Shown here: positions 26,303 through 34,833 of the stretch, in pieces
Numbering within the stretch: the stretch's first letter is position 1
Layout: every line of letters begins with the position of its first letter
Assembly: GCA_022825505.1 (NCBI GenBank)
Contig: JAJDWR010000006.1
Span: forward strand, 1 to 64,000
DNA from: Gammaproteobacteria bacterium
GTDB taxonomy: Bacteria; Pseudomonadota; Gammaproteobacteria; Steroidobacterales; Rariloculaceae
Length of the DNA: 64,000 nucleotides
Direction: 5' to 3'
The notes under the pieces: model-generated
Databases searched by the model: none
Told to the model about the DNA's origin: nothing
What the model saw: only the letters and a program-made list of their open reading frames with translations
Translations under genes and position numbers: made by a program

Positions 26303-27223
26303 TCAGAACTCGTACCTTAGCCCCACCGTCGCGGACAACCCACCGATATCGGTCAGGTCCTGAATTCCGGTAAAGGGCGTCACGCCATCCGCCTGGACGG
26401 GCCGGTGACTGCGGATCGTGTCCCAGACGTCCTCGTCGCTCACGTCGTCGATGTCACTCCACCGCAGAGTCAGAAACAGGGAAGTGCGGTCGGTCAGCCC
26501 ACGCTCCACACCGGCGATGACCTGGTAGCCGAACACCTCGTCGCTCACCATGGTATTCATGACGCTGGACGAACCTGCAGCGGCTATCTGCCAGTCTGCC
26601 GGTTGGCCGGGGTCACCGCCCACAGCCTCCACGTAGCCATCTGCAAGCGTGCGGCGCACAAAGGAGACCCGGTAGTGCGACTGCACGCGTGCGAGCCCGG
26701 CGCCCACCCCGACATAGGGAGACCAGGCGGAATCGATGCCGAAGTCGTAGAAGACGTTCAGAAATAGCTGGCTCGACCTGAAGTCCGAGACCTGTTGATA
26801 GGGAGGATCGTCCGGACTCCACTCGGTTGCCTTGCCCTGCAGGGCGGGGTTGTCGACGGCGCCGGCCAGCACTGCAACTCTGCCTTCATGTGCGCGGCTC
26901 AGGAACTCAGCCTCGATCCGCAGCCGGTCCCAGTCGTAACCCAGGCTCGCGGACCCCGCGAACGCACCTCCCAGGTCAAACGAATCGCTGAGAAACGCCC
27001 GGACCGAGTTGTCCGTACACGCCGCGTCATTCGGTGCCATCGAAGGATCGGTATAGAGCACGCTGTCACAGCGCGTAGGATGATTGATCCCGCTCGTGCT
27101 GGCGCCTATTTCGTCGGTTGCGAAGGTCAGCCCTATCGACACGTACGGATCTGCCGATGCGAGCCTTGCCGAAAGAACAAGCGCGATGCCCGAAAAAAGC
27201 GAGATTCGAACCAACGATTTCAT
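26303..27223 (-). CDS. Outer-membrane beta-barrel protein
   Basis: A 306-residue protein from the ATG at 27223, which has AGAGG upstream and leads into a signal peptide ending at LASADP. The rest alternates polar and hydrophobic residues in beta-strand fashion, with several FYDFGIDSAWSPYVGVGAGLA-like hairpins and the C-terminal strand SATVGLRYEF ending in Phe, as barrel proteins require. The overall form is that of the eight- to twelve-stranded OmpA/OmpW-like porins. Four Cys in the loop region near CDSVLY and ACTDN may form disulfides. No specific function is assigned. It is convergent with the selD fusion gene. Confidence 0.75.
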   Translation of the reverse strand: MKSLVRISLFSGIALVLSARLASADPYVSIGLTFATDEIGASTSGINHPTRCDSVLYTDPSMAPNDAACTDNSVRAFLSDSFDLGGAFAGSASLGYDWDRLRIEAEFLSRAHEGRVAVLAGAVDNPALQGKATEWSPDDPPYQQVSDFRSSQLFLNVFYDFGIDSAWSPYVGVGAGLARVQSHYRVSFVRRTLADGYVEAVGGDPGQPADWQIAAAGSSSVMNTMVSDEVFGYQVIAGVERGLTDRTSLFLTLRWSDIDDVSDEDVWDTIRSHRPVQADGVTPFTGIQDLTDIGGLSATVGLRYEF

Positions 27224-27350
27224 ATCGAGCCTCTGGAGACTTCCTGTTTGTCGCTTTGGACAACCAATGTAGTCTCCCCGTTGCAGTCTGCCCAATACGA
27301 ATTTCTTATGTGATCGATAAGCCGGACCTCATGCGGCGGCGGTTCCATCC

Positions 27351-27425
27351 GAATCGCGTGGCGGTGCTTTCACGCGATTCGCGCGGTGGAGTTTTCGCGC
27401 GATTCGCGTGGTGGTGGTTTTGCCC
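27351..27425. repeat. Three 25-bp tandem repeats after djlA
   Basis: Units start at 27351, 27376 and 27401, each of the form GATTCGCGTGGTGG plus a variable TTTT-containing tail. The array ends 3 bp before the djlA stop codon at 27429 on the minus strand. There are no spacers, so it is not a CRISPR array. Confidence 0.8.
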
Positions 27426-27428
27426 GCT

Positions 27429-28235
27429 TCAGGCCGCTCTTGCCGACTTGACGGTATCCCACGCCGCCTTGATCTGCTGGGTGCGTTCCGTCGCCGCTCG
27501 CATCATTTCATCCGGCAGGCCCTTTGCGGCCAGCTTGTCCGGGTGGTGGCGGCTCATGAGGCGGCGGTAGGCTCGCTTCACCTCATCGTCCGGCGCGTCG
27601 TGCGATACCCCCAGCGTTTCGTAGGCATCATCGAGCGTCGGCCCGTCGCTGCTTGAGCGGACGCCGGAACTCATCATGCGCTCGAGCTGGATGAAGTCCG
27701 CTTCGGACAGACCCAGGCGCATGGCAATGCGGCGCAGAACCCGGCGTTCTTCGGGATGGATGTCGCCGTCCGCCCACGCGGCCTGGAACTGGATCTCCAG
27801 GAACATGCGGCGAATGTTCGTTCCGCGCAGGCACTCCGAGCGAAGCTGGTCGATGACGTCGTCCAGCGCAAAACTCCGCGACCTGCCCTTGTTGAACAGA
27901 GCCCGGGCAGCCTGACGCTGTTCCCCACGGAGCCCCAACTGGTCCATCACCCGGTTGGCGAGACGAATCTCCTCCGGCGAAACGCGCCCGTCGGCCTTCG
28001 CCACATGCCCCATGACGCCGAACGTGGCCGCGAAAAAGGCCAACTGGGCCCGCTCACGCCGGTAGCCGGGCGGAGGACCGGTTTCAAAACGCCGATACTC
28101 TGTCTGCGGACCGGTCCGATAGTGCCGCCTGGCGCCCCCGAGGGAACTCCCGATGCTCGCGCCGATGAACGCGCCGATCGGCCCGCCGATCATGTAGCCG
28201 AACGCGCCGCCCAACAGCGTGGTCCACCAGCTCAT
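27429..28235 (-). CDS. djlA: DnaJ-like co-chaperone DjlA
   Basis: A 268-residue protein starting at the ATG at 28235 with a strong AGGAGG upstream. An N-terminal membrane segment rich in Gly (LLGGAFGYMIGGPIGAFIG) anchors it. A TerB-type helical domain follows (GVMGHVAKADGRVSPEEI, then AAWADGDIHPEERRVL), and the C-terminus is a J domain with the HPD motif in SRHHPDKL, needed to stimulate DnaK. The architecture and length match DjlA. It is divergent from csiV. Confidence 0.93.
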   Translation of the reverse strand: MSWWTTLLGGAFGYMIGGPIGAFIGASIGSSLGGARRHYRTGPQTEYRRFETGPPPGYRRERAQLAFFAATFGVMGHVAKADGRVSPEEIRLANRVMDQLGLRGEQRQAARALFNKGRSRSFALDDVIDQLRSECLRGTNIRRMFLEIQFQAAWADGDIHPEERRVLRRIAMRLGLSEADFIQLERMMSSGVRSSSDGPTLDDAYETLGVSHDAPDDEVKRAYRRLMSRHHPDKLAAKGLPDEMMRAATERTQQIKAAWDTVKSARAA

Positions 28236-28366
28236 GTGTCCTCCTGTCCCGCCTGGATGGGCAAGGTTAGACCAAGCGAGGCATGCTGACGAGTCCTTCT
28301 CCACCTGAACATCGGCCCCGGTCCACAGTCAGGCAGTCGTCTGCGTGCCGGCGACCGGCCAACCGC

Positions 28367-28372
28367 TATAAT
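28367..28372 (+). promoter_or_regulatory. Perfect TATAAT -10 element before csiV
   Basis: TATAAT ends 6 nt before the proposed GTG start at 28379, which would put the transcription start at or very near the first codon. No good -35 hexamer was found at 16-18 bp spacing. Confidence 0.45.
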
Positions 28373-28378
28373 CGGCTT

Positions 28379-29704
28379 GTGAAAGTTTACGGGCAAATTT
28401 CGGTTGTCCTGCTGGGCGTATTGCAGAGCCTCGTGTCCCCTGCTCTCGCACAGAATCCAGGCATCGGCGGCATTGCGCAGCCATTCGGAACAGATCCGAT
28501 TCAAGACGGGGCGCATCCATGGTACCGCGTCGAAGTGCTTGCCTTCGCCTACAACGGTTTCGACGCCGACGAAGAGATCTTCCCCGAGGAACCCTTTGAG
28601 ATACGGCTGGATACTCGCCCGCCGAAGCACTTGATCGCAACGGCACCGCGTGACTCCGCGTTCCTGGCGCCACCTGGACTTGCGGACGCAGACCAATTGC
28701 CCGTACAGGATGAATCGAGCGATTTCGCGATGGCGGCAGCGACGCCGGATTCGCCTGGTCCCGTGCTCCCTTTGGAGGTCGCACCGGATGAAGTCCCGGG
28801 CGTCGCAGAACAAGCCAGCGCTTCTGAAGACAGCGCACCAGGAAATGTGGCACCGGAACCGGCGAATCCGCAAGAGGCCGGCCTGATCGGCGACCTGGAG
28901 GGCGTTTTGGAATCCGAACCCGTGCCAATTCTCGGGCCGCTGGGCCCGGCGGATGACGGGACGCTGTCTGTCCTCCTGTACGAGTCGATGACCGCAGGCG
29001 CGGACGCATTGCCTGAAGATGATCGGTACCGTATTCGCACAGCCTATGTGCAGAGGCTCATCGCATCGCTTCAGACTCTGGAAGATCAGTCGAGGGTGCC
29101 CCTTGTTTTCGATCGGATTCCGGAAAGCCTGCCGCTGCCCGGCCCGGATACGACTGATCTGGACCCGCTGGGGGGCGACGCGGCCGACCCCGGCGCAATC
29201 GACGCAGACGAGCCCGCCCCAGCGAGTCCAGCACGGCGACCGACGTTCAGGATCCTGCGCGCCGACGAGCTTGAATTGCGCGGGGCGTTGCTGCGACTGC
29301 AGAGAGACGCCGATTACACGCCACTGGCCCACGGCGGCTGGGTTCAGCCTGCCTACCCCCCGGAGCAGGCCGTGCCTGTCGACATTTCACTGCTCGGAAC
29401 GGTGAATCCCGTGGGCACCGTGCAACTGCATCTCAGCAGATTTCTGCATGTGACCGCTGACCTGCTGTATCGGGTTCCTCCAGTGCTGCCACCCCTGCAG
29501 GCGGCGCAAGCCGGCGACGGTGTGCTGAGTGAACTGAAACTGCCGCTGCGGTATGCGCTGCGCATCCAGCGCCGGGTTCGCAGCGGCGATATCCACTACC
29601 TCGATCACCCTGCCATCGGGTTGCTGGTGGTTGTCAGGCCGCAGCCGGTGGAAACGCAGGATGACGACGATTCGTTCAGCCCGCCGCGGGGCCCCGCTGC
29701 ATAG
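28379..29704 (+). CDS. csiV: CsiV-family peptidoglycan-binding periplasmic protein
   Basis: A 441-residue protein. GTG at 28379 is chosen because it opens into a signal peptide (KVYGQISVVLLGVLQSLVSPALAQ). After the signal, WYRVEVLAFAYN and, near the C-terminus, LHLSRFLHVTADLLYR and LRYALRIQRRVRSGDIHYLDHPAIGLLV match the DUF2803/CsiV pattern. A long acidic, Pro/Ala-rich linker separates the two conserved parts, making it longer than typical homologues. CsiV is known in Vibrio as a partner of LpoA-like control of peptidoglycan synthesis. Start codon is not certain. Confidence 0.75.
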   Translation: MKVYGQISVVLLGVLQSLVSPALAQNPGIGGIAQPFGTDPIQDGAHPWYRVEVLAFAYNGFDADEEIFPEEPFEIRLDTRPPKHLIATAPRDSAFLAPPGLADADQLPVQDESSDFAMAAATPDSPGPVLPLEVAPDEVPGVAEQASASEDSAPGNVAPEPANPQEAGLIGDLEGVLESEPVPILGPLGPADDGTLSVLLYESMTAGADALPEDDRYRIRTAYVQRLIASLQTLEDQSRVPLVFDRIPESLPLPGPDTTDLDPLGGDAADPGAIDADEPAPASPARRPTFRILRADELELRGALLRLQRDADYTPLAHGGWVQPAYPPEQAVPVDISLLGTVNPVGTVQLHLSRFLHVTADLLYRVPPVLPPLQAAQAGDGVLSELKLPLRYALRIQRRVRSGDIHYLDHPAIGLLVVVRPQPVETQDDDDSFSPPRGPAA

Positions 29705-29811
29705 TGACCGCAGACCGCGGCACGATTGAGACACTCCTTCGCGAGCGTGCCGGTGCTCGCGCGCCTTTTGCGACGAGCTTGCATGAAAATACCCTTTTCC
29801 CCTCGCGTCAG

Positions 29812-29830
29812 CGCTCCGCTCGCCGGAGCG
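29812..29830. terminator. Hairpin between convergent csiV and mtiP genes
   Basis: CGCTCCG and CGGAGCG form a perfect 7-bp GC-rich stem with a 5-nt loop, 7 nt past the mtiP stop on the minus strand. No U-run adjoins it, so it may act as a weak or bidirectional terminator. Confidence 0.5.
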
Positions 29831-29837
29831 AATACCG

Positions 29838-30584
29838 CTAACCGATCGCCGGTATCAGCCGCTCGAGTACCGCCGCAAACCGCTCCGCCCCTTGCGAGGT
29901 ATGCCGCTCGAGCTGGGCGAGGATCGACGTATCGCCCGGAACTCGCCCCGCCGCGTGATTGACGGCCAATGCGCACACGGCGTAGCGCATGCCCAGTTCA
30001 CGGGCCAGTGACGCTTCCGGCATGGTCGTCATGCCGACCATGGTACAGCCGTCGCGTTCCAGGCGATCGACCTCTGCCGCACTCTCCAGCCGCGGACCCT
30101 GGGTAACCCCGATCGCGCCCGACCGGATACTGCAGCCTGCCTCGATCGCCGCGGAGGCAATCTGCCCCCTCAATTCGGCATCGAACGGCTCGGTGAAGTC
30201 CACGTGCAAAACCTCATCCTGGCTACCGTCGGCATAGCTGTGCTCCCGCCCCCACGTGTAGTCGATCACCTGATCCGGAACCGCCAGTTCCCCGGGCGGA
30301 AAATCCGCCGAAATGGCGCCGACAGCGTTCAGCGCGATGCACCGCTGCACGCCGTGCTGCTGCAGGAACCAGAGATTGGCCCGATAGTTGATCTGATGGG
30401 GCGGGATCAGGTGCCGCTCGCCGTGGCGGGCGATGCAGGCGATCCGCCGATCTCCGAATTCGGCCCACAGGACGGGACTGGACGGCATCCCGTAGGGCGT
30501 CTTGCCCGGGCTTCTTGCAGCCACGTTCAATGCCAGCCCGTAGTGGACAGTGCCGACGATGAGTCCCAGGTTACTGGACGGCAT
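29838..30584 (-). CDS. mtiP: S-methyl-5'-thioinosine phosphorylase (MTAP/PNP family)
   Basis: A 248-residue purine nucleoside phosphorylase-family protein. IARHGERHLIPPHQINYRANLW is the phosphate/purine-site region of the MTAP subgroup, ALNAVGAIS the core strand, GVTQGPRLES and MVGMTTMPEASLARELG the nucleoside-binding loops. The MTT motif with Met/Thr-Thr fits the thioinosine-type rather than adenosine-type enzymes, as seen in Pseudomonas. It would release hypoxanthine from methylthioinosine. The HGPRT gene lies just 3 nt upstream in the same operon, which would recycle exactly that base. Confidence 0.85.
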   Translation of the reverse strand: MPSSNLGLIVGTVHYGLALNVAARSPGKTPYGMPSSPVLWAEFGDRRIACIARHGERHLIPPHQINYRANLWFLQQHGVQRCIALNAVGAISADFPPGELAVPDQVIDYTWGREHSYADGSQDEVLHVDFTEPFDAELRGQIASAAIEAGCSIRSGAIGVTQGPRLESAAEVDRLERDGCTMVGMTTMPEASLARELGMRYAVCALAVNHAAGRVPGDTSILAQLERHTSQGAERFAAVLERLIPAIG

Positions 30585-30587
30585 GCC

Positions 30588-31175
30588 TTATCCACCTCCC
30601 TCGGCCAGTGCAGACGCATCGACGGCGTAAATTCCCGTCAGTCCGCGCCAGTAGCCCTTGTAGTCCATTCCACACCCGAACACGTACACGTCCTCGACTT
30701 CCAGTCCCGAAATGTCGACTTCCATTCGGACTCGGGGCCGATCCAGCCGCTTGATGACGAGCACTGCAACACGTATGGACCCGGCACCGTCCTGTCGCAG
30801 ACGCCGGCAGATTGCATCCAGTGTGTGGCCGTAGTCGACGATATCGTCAACCACCAGAACCGTTCGCCCCGACAGGTCTCTGTCCGGCCAGGCTCGCCAG
30901 CTCAACTCCCCGCCCACGAGTCCTCCGTCGTACCGGGTCGCATGCACGAAATCGAGTTCATGAGGAAAGTCCATCCGCTGGCAGAGTTCCACGGCGGTGA
31001 ACGCGCCGCCGTTCATGACCGCCAGCACCAGCGGGTTTTCCTTCGCCAGAACCTCGCCGGCGGCGACCGCCATTCGGTCCAGGGCGGCGCGAACTTGCTC
31101 CGGCGAGACCAGTTGGCGCGCCGTTTCTCGGATATGGATCGCTTCGTCCAGCGTGCTGTCGTGTGTGGCGCTCAT
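30588..31175 (-). CDS. Hypoxanthine-guanine phosphoribosyltransferase
   Basis: A 195-residue type I phosphoribosyltransferase starting at the ATG at 31175. VLAVMNGGAF is the phosphate loop, and VLVVDDIVDYGHTLD is the PRPP-binding signature. The C-terminal VFGCGMDYKGYWRGLTGIY closes over the base, with the variation common in the HGPRT proteins of gammaproteobacteria that lack the E. coli hpt form. It converts hypoxanthine or guanine to IMP or GMP. It is co-transcribed with the methylthioinosine phosphorylase gene, giving a compact purine and methylthio salvage unit. Confidence 0.85.
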   Translation of the reverse strand: MSATHDSTLDEAIHIRETARQLVSPEQVRAALDRMAVAAGEVLAKENPLVLAVMNGGAFTAVELCQRMDFPHELDFVHATRYDGGLVGGELSWRAWPDRDLSGRTVLVVDDIVDYGHTLDAICRRLRQDGAGSIRVAVLVIKRLDRPRVRMEVDISGLEVEDVYVFGCGMDYKGYWRGLTGIYAVDASALAEGGG

Positions 31176-31319
31176 GCTAATGTGTCGGGCATCGAATCCG
31201 GTTAACGGTTGCAGATTGTTCGGAGGATTGGACAAATGCGTCGGGCAGGGATATACACTTATCGAGGCATGTATGCTTGTCGCGCGACATTTGAACACAC
31301 TTGGCAGCAGCGTAACACC

Positions 31320-31724
31320 ATGAAAAGACAATCGGATGTGGTTCTCCTCCTGTCGGCCGCGGCCGGCACGCTACTTGGAACGGCGGCCGGAGCGCATCAC
31401 TCGGGCGAAATGTTCGAGCCGGAAAAGACCATCACCCTCACCGGAACGGTGCAGGAGTTTCGCTACATCAATCCGCATTCGTGGCTGATCGTCGACATCG
31501 ACAACGACGACGGCACGACCACGACCTGGGGATTCGAAGCCGAAGGCCCCCAGGACCTGATACACGGTGGCGTGCGCAAGAGCGATCTGCCCCCGGGCGC
31601 GAAAATCACGGTGACGGGCCGCCCCATGCGGGACGGCCGACCGGCCGCCATCTGGAGCGTGATCGTAAAGGAAGACGGCACACTGCTGAACTGGCGCACG
31701 CCGGGACCGGACACCGCTCCTTGA
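31320..31724 (+). CDS. Secreted DUF6152 protein
   Basis: A 134-residue protein from the ATG at 31320; the longer frame upstream is not supported. The signal peptide ends at TAAGA and the mature protein opens with HHSGEMFEPEKTITLTGTV, then FRYINPHSWLIVDI and PPGAKITVTGRPMRDG, the DUF6152 pattern of a small OB-like beta barrel. It stands alone and divergent from the HGPRT gene. Two other DUF6152 genes exist in the window. Function unknown. Confidence 0.75.
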   Translation: MKRQSDVVLLLSAAAGTLLGTAAGAHHSGEMFEPEKTITLTGTVQEFRYINPHSWLIVDIDNDDGTTTTWGFEAEGPQDLIHGGVRKSDLPPGAKITVTGRPMRDGRPAAIWSVIVKEDGTLLNWRTPGPDTAP

Positions 31725-31741
31725 CGCCTGCCCGGGGGCCG

Positions 31742-32791
31742 CTAACCGGATTCGGTAGCGAGCGCGTCCAGAAGGCCGCGAGCGGTACGCCATTGCTCAG
31801 ACTCGCGCAGGCTTTTCCAGGGGACGCGCGCACCGCCGCGCAGCCGGGCCAGGCGCGACGCGGAAGAGGCATTGCGGAAGCCTGCCACCGCTTCGATGGC
31901 TGCAGGAATCTCGCCCGGCGAATTGCACAGCAGCACCATGTCGCATCCGGCCTCCAGGGATTGCAGGATCCGTTGGCCGCAGCCGCCGCCGACTTCTGCC
32001 CCGGCCATGCTCATGTCATCGGAAAGCACGGCGCCGTTGAATCCGAGCCGGTCGCGTAGCTGTTCGCGCATCCAGAAGGGCGACAGGCTGGCGGGCAATG
32101 GGTCCACGGCGGGGAAGATGACGTGTCCGACCATGATGCCCTCAAGCCCGCCGGCGATGAGGTGCCGGTAGGGATCGAGATCGTCGGTTAGCTGGTCCAG
32201 GACGCGATCATCGACCGCAAGCGCCGTGTGGGAGTCTGCCTGCGCTCCTGCATGGGTGGGAAAATGCTTTGCCGTCATGGCCATGCCCGCCGCGTTGGCG
32301 CCGGCGGAAAACCCGGCGCTCAGGGCGCTCACCACTGCCGCGTCGGGATGCTGCGCCCGGTCCCCGATGACCTCGGCCATTCCCAGGTCCAGATCCACCA
32401 CGGGCGCGAAGCTCAGATCGATACCGTGGGCGCGCAGTTCCGCGGCCATGAGCCAGCCGAAGGCACGTGCGGCGGCCAGCGCCTCTCCCGGGTTACGGTC
32501 GTGGAGGCGCCCAAGCGCCCGCATCGGGGGCAATTCCGTAAATGGACCGCGGAAGCGCTGCACTCGTCCGCCTTCGTGGTCCACCGCCACCAACAAGGGT
32601 GAGTCGCGGGCCGCGTGAATCTCGGCAACCAGTTCGCCGAGTTGGCCGAGATCCCGGAAGTTTCGCGTAAAGAGGATCACACCTCCCACTGCAGGGACCT
32701 GCAACCACGAGCGTTCTTCAGGGTCCACCCCGGTTCCCTTGAGATCGATCATCAGGGGGCCGAGTGGCGTATTGCGATTTTCGCTTTCCAT
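31742..32791 (-). CDS. nagZ: Beta-N-acetylhexosaminidase NagZ
   Basis: A 349-residue glycoside hydrolase family 3 enzyme. DHEGGRVQRFR, LSFAPVVDLDLG, and the catalytic loop KHFPTHAGAQADSHTAL with the His/Asp pair are diagnostic. Asp in VLSDDMSMAGA is the expected nucleophile. NagZ is cytoplasmic and removes GlcNAc from recycled muropeptides. There is no signal peptide, consistent with this. The gene follows an L,D-transpeptidase gene by 17 nt on the same strand, so both act in cell-wall metabolism. Confidence 0.93.
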   Translation of the reverse strand: MESENRNTPLGPLMIDLKGTGVDPEERSWLQVPAVGGVILFTRNFRDLGQLGELVAEIHAARDSPLLVAVDHEGGRVQRFRGPFTELPPMRALGRLHDRNPGEALAAARAFGWLMAAELRAHGIDLSFAPVVDLDLGMAEVIGDRAQHPDAAVVSALSAGFSAGANAAGMAMTAKHFPTHAGAQADSHTALAVDDRVLDQLTDDLDPYRHLIAGGLEGIMVGHVIFPAVDPLPASLSPFWMREQLRDRLGFNGAVLSDDMSMAGAEVGGGCGQRILQSLEAGCDMVLLCNSPGEIPAAIEAVAGFRNASSASRLARLRGGARVPWKSLRESEQWRTARGLLDALATESG

Positions 32792-32808
32792 GCGATCCGG
32801 GAGACCGG

Positions 32809-33294
32809 CTATTCCTCGATATTCACCACCGTGCCCGGTGAAACCATATCGAAAAGCTCAATGACGTCCTCGTCGCTCATACGGATGCAACCGATGGAAG
32901 CGGGCGTGCCCAGGGCGTACCGGTCCGGCGTGCCGTGGATGTAGATGTAGCGGCGCATGGAGTCCACGGCTCCCAGGCGGTTCTTGCCGATCTCGGTGCC
33001 CGAAAGCCAGAGAATACGGCTGAGCACCCAGTCCCGGCCCGGGTGCTTCGACGCCAACTTGGCTGTGTAGATCTCCCCCGTCCTGCGCCGGCCGCGAAAT
33101 ACGGTACCCGCAGGTGCGCCGGCGCCGATCATGGCGCGCACCACGTGCCGGCCCCGGGGTGTGCGCAAGCTTCCGGCGCGTTCGCCCGCGCCGTACCTGG
33201 ATGTCGAGACACGGTAGGACCTGAGCACCGTGCCGTCTTCCATCAGCTCCAGCCGCTGATCGAAAAGAGTTACGCGAATCCGCAGCTCATCCAT
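32809..33294 (-). CDS. L,D-transpeptidase (YkuD domain)
   Basis: A 161-residue protein starting at the ATG at 33294. The catalytic motif is complete: IYIHGTPDRYALGTPASIGCIRMS, with His and the nucleophilic Cys. The whole protein is little more than the YkuD domain and I see no signal peptide or lipoprotein box, which is common for this short subgroup placed next to nagZ in gammaproteobacteria. The family cross-links peptidoglycan or attaches proteins to it. How it would reach the periplasm is unclear. Confidence 0.85.
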   Translation of the reverse strand: MDELRIRVTLFDQRLELMEDGTVLRSYRVSTSRYGAGERAGSLRTPRGRHVVRAMIGAGAPAGTVFRGRRRTGEIYTAKLASKHPGRDWVLSRILWLSGTEIGKNRLGAVDSMRRYIYIHGTPDRYALGTPASIGCIRMSDEDVIELFDMVSPGTVVNIEE

Positions 33295-33376
33295 GGAATG
33301 TAGTCTTTTCCGACACGTAGAAATAATAGCAGGACCCGTCCGCTGGACTTCACGACCGGCGGAACACGACAACAAA

Positions 33377-33408
33377 TGACCGGCAGAGTACGAAAATAAA
33401 CCCGGTCA
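33377..33408 (-). terminator. Probable terminator at the end of rlmD
   Basis: On the minus strand TGACCGG, which contains the rlmD stop codon, pairs with CCGGTCA across an 18-nt AT-rich loop and is followed by TTTGTTGT. A 7-bp stem with a T-rich tail at the end of a long minus-strand operon fits a factor-independent terminator. Confidence 0.5.
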
Positions 33409-34833
33409 GCGTCTTTCGAACAGCGCCACGGCCTCCGCATGGTGCGTATGTGGAAACATGTCGGCGACGCCGGCGGCGAGCAGCCGGTAGCCGCGGGATT
33501 CGATCAGGCTCCTTGCGTCGCGGGCCATGGTCGCGGGATGGCAAGAGACGTAGGCAATGCGGCGCGGACCCATTGCGGCCATTTCATTCACCACCGTGTC
33601 GGCGCCGGACCGGGGTGGGTCCAGTACCACGATATCCCATTCTTCCCGCAAGAACCTCCAGCCCGATTCGTTCAGGTCGCAAGCCGAGAAGGAAGCGTTG
33701 TCCAGGCCGTTCAGCCGGGCGTTGGCGGCAGCCCGCGCTACCAGCCCGCCTTCGCCCTCCACGCCCAGCACATGCCCGGCACGCCGTGCCAGCGGGAGGC
33801 TGAAGTTGCCAAGGCCACAGTACAGGTCAAGGACGTGGTCTGAGGGCTTGAGTTCAAGCAGCCGCACCACCTGCGCGACCAGGCCTTCATTGACCCGGGC
33901 GTTGATCTGCAGAAAGTCGGTCGGAGCGAACTCCAGTTCGACGTCAAACTCAGTCAACCCATAAGCGAGCCGGCGCGTTCGTTCGGGGTCCAGAGGCCGG
34001 ACAGTCCCCGGACCGCCACGCTGCAGGTAGATGTCCAGGTTCCACTGCCGCCCAAACTCGGCGAAGTGAGTCAGATCCGTCTCCGACGGTTCGTCCAGAA
34101 CGCGGAAAACCACCGCCCCGGCGCTCTCCCCCGCCGCCAACTCCACCTGGGGCAGCCGGCGCCACAGACTGGTCTGCCCGATCATTTCGCCAAGCGGGCC
34201 CGGAAGCCGGTCGAACGGCTGCACCAGCACCCTGCAGCTTCCCATGTCGGTGACGTAGCGCGTGGCGCGCTCCTTGAATCCCACCAGCACGCGTTGCTTG
34301 CCCTTGACGTAGCGGACCCCCAGTCGCGCACGCCGCCGGTAATTCCACTCAGGCCCGGTGATGGGGTCCAGCCAGGATTCCGGTTCCACGCCTCCGATTC
34401 GCGCCAGTGCTTCACGCACCATGGACTCCTTGAACGCCACCTGCGCCGCATAGTCCAGGTGCTGCACGGCACAGCCGCCGCAACGGCCGAAGTACTGGCA
34501 CGGCGGCTCCACGCGGGATTCGGAGGGCTCCTCGATTTCGATCAGATCGCCAAGCCGGTACTGGCGGCGGCGCTTCCGGGGACGTACCCGAATCCGCTCT
34601 CCCGGCAGAGCGCCGGGGACGAAGATGCGCCGCTCGCCCAGTTGCGCGATACCGAGTCCGTCGTGGCTGAGGTCGATGACCTCGGCAACCTCGACGTCGA
34701 CATCAGCCGGGACCTTGACGGCGGCATCAGCCGGGACCTCGACGGCAGCGTCAGCCGGGACCTTGACGGCGTCGTCAGCCGTGATGTCGACGGCGTCGTC
34801 AGCCGTGACGCCGACGGCCGCGTCAACCGTCAT
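33406..34833 (-). CDS. rlmD: 23S rRNA (uracil-1939-C5)-methyltransferase RlmD with N-terminal repeat
   Basis: A 475-residue protein. After an unusual N-terminal tract of eight-residue Asp/Ala/Val repeats (residues 1 to about 45), a TRAM domain begins (VEVAEVIDLSHDGLGIAQL). The 4Fe-4S cysteines lie in CQYFGRCGGCAVQH. The methyltransferase domain has LDLYCGLGNFSLPLA for S-adenosylmethionine and LDPPRSGAD and YVSCHPATMARD with the catalytic Cys. The start overlaps the stop of the upstream exonuclease gene by 11 nt. The repeat tract is not part of normal RlmD. The true start could lie inside it. Confidence 0.92.
   Translation of the reverse strand: MTVDAAVGVTADDAVDITADDAVKVPADAAVEVPADAAVKVPADVDVEVAEVIDLSHDGLGIAQLGERRIFVPGALPGERIRVRPRKRRRQYRLGDLIEIEEPSESRVEPPCQYFGRCGGCAVQHLDYAAQVAFKESMVREALARIGGVEPESWLDPITGPEWNYRRRARLGVRYVKGKQRVLVGFKERATRYVTDMGSCRVLVQPFDRLPGPLGEMIGQTSLWRRLPQVELAAGESAGAVVFRVLDEPSETDLTHFAEFGRQWNLDIYLQRGGPGTVRPLDPERTRRLAYGLTEFDVELEFAPTDFLQINARVNEGLVAQVVRLLELKPSDHVLDLYCGLGNFSLPLARRAGHVLGVEGEGGLVARAAANARLNGLDNASFSACDLNESGWRFLREEWDIVVLDPPRSGADTVVNEMAAMGPRRIAYVSCHPATMARDARSLIESRGYRLLAAGVADMFPHTHHAEAVALFERR
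34702..34821 (-). repeat. Five 24-bp tandem repeats in the 5' end of rlmD
   Basis: Five copies of a 24-bp unit like GTCAGCCGGGACCTTGACGG plus four bases run without a gap, with a partial sixth toward the start codon. Eight codons per unit keep the frame, giving an acidic V-P/T-A-D-A/D-A-V-x repeat. Confidence 0.9.

Noticed and set aside
27351..27425. Short repeats as a CRISPR array
   Set aside because: The repeats are directly adjacent with no spacers and no cas genes are in the window.
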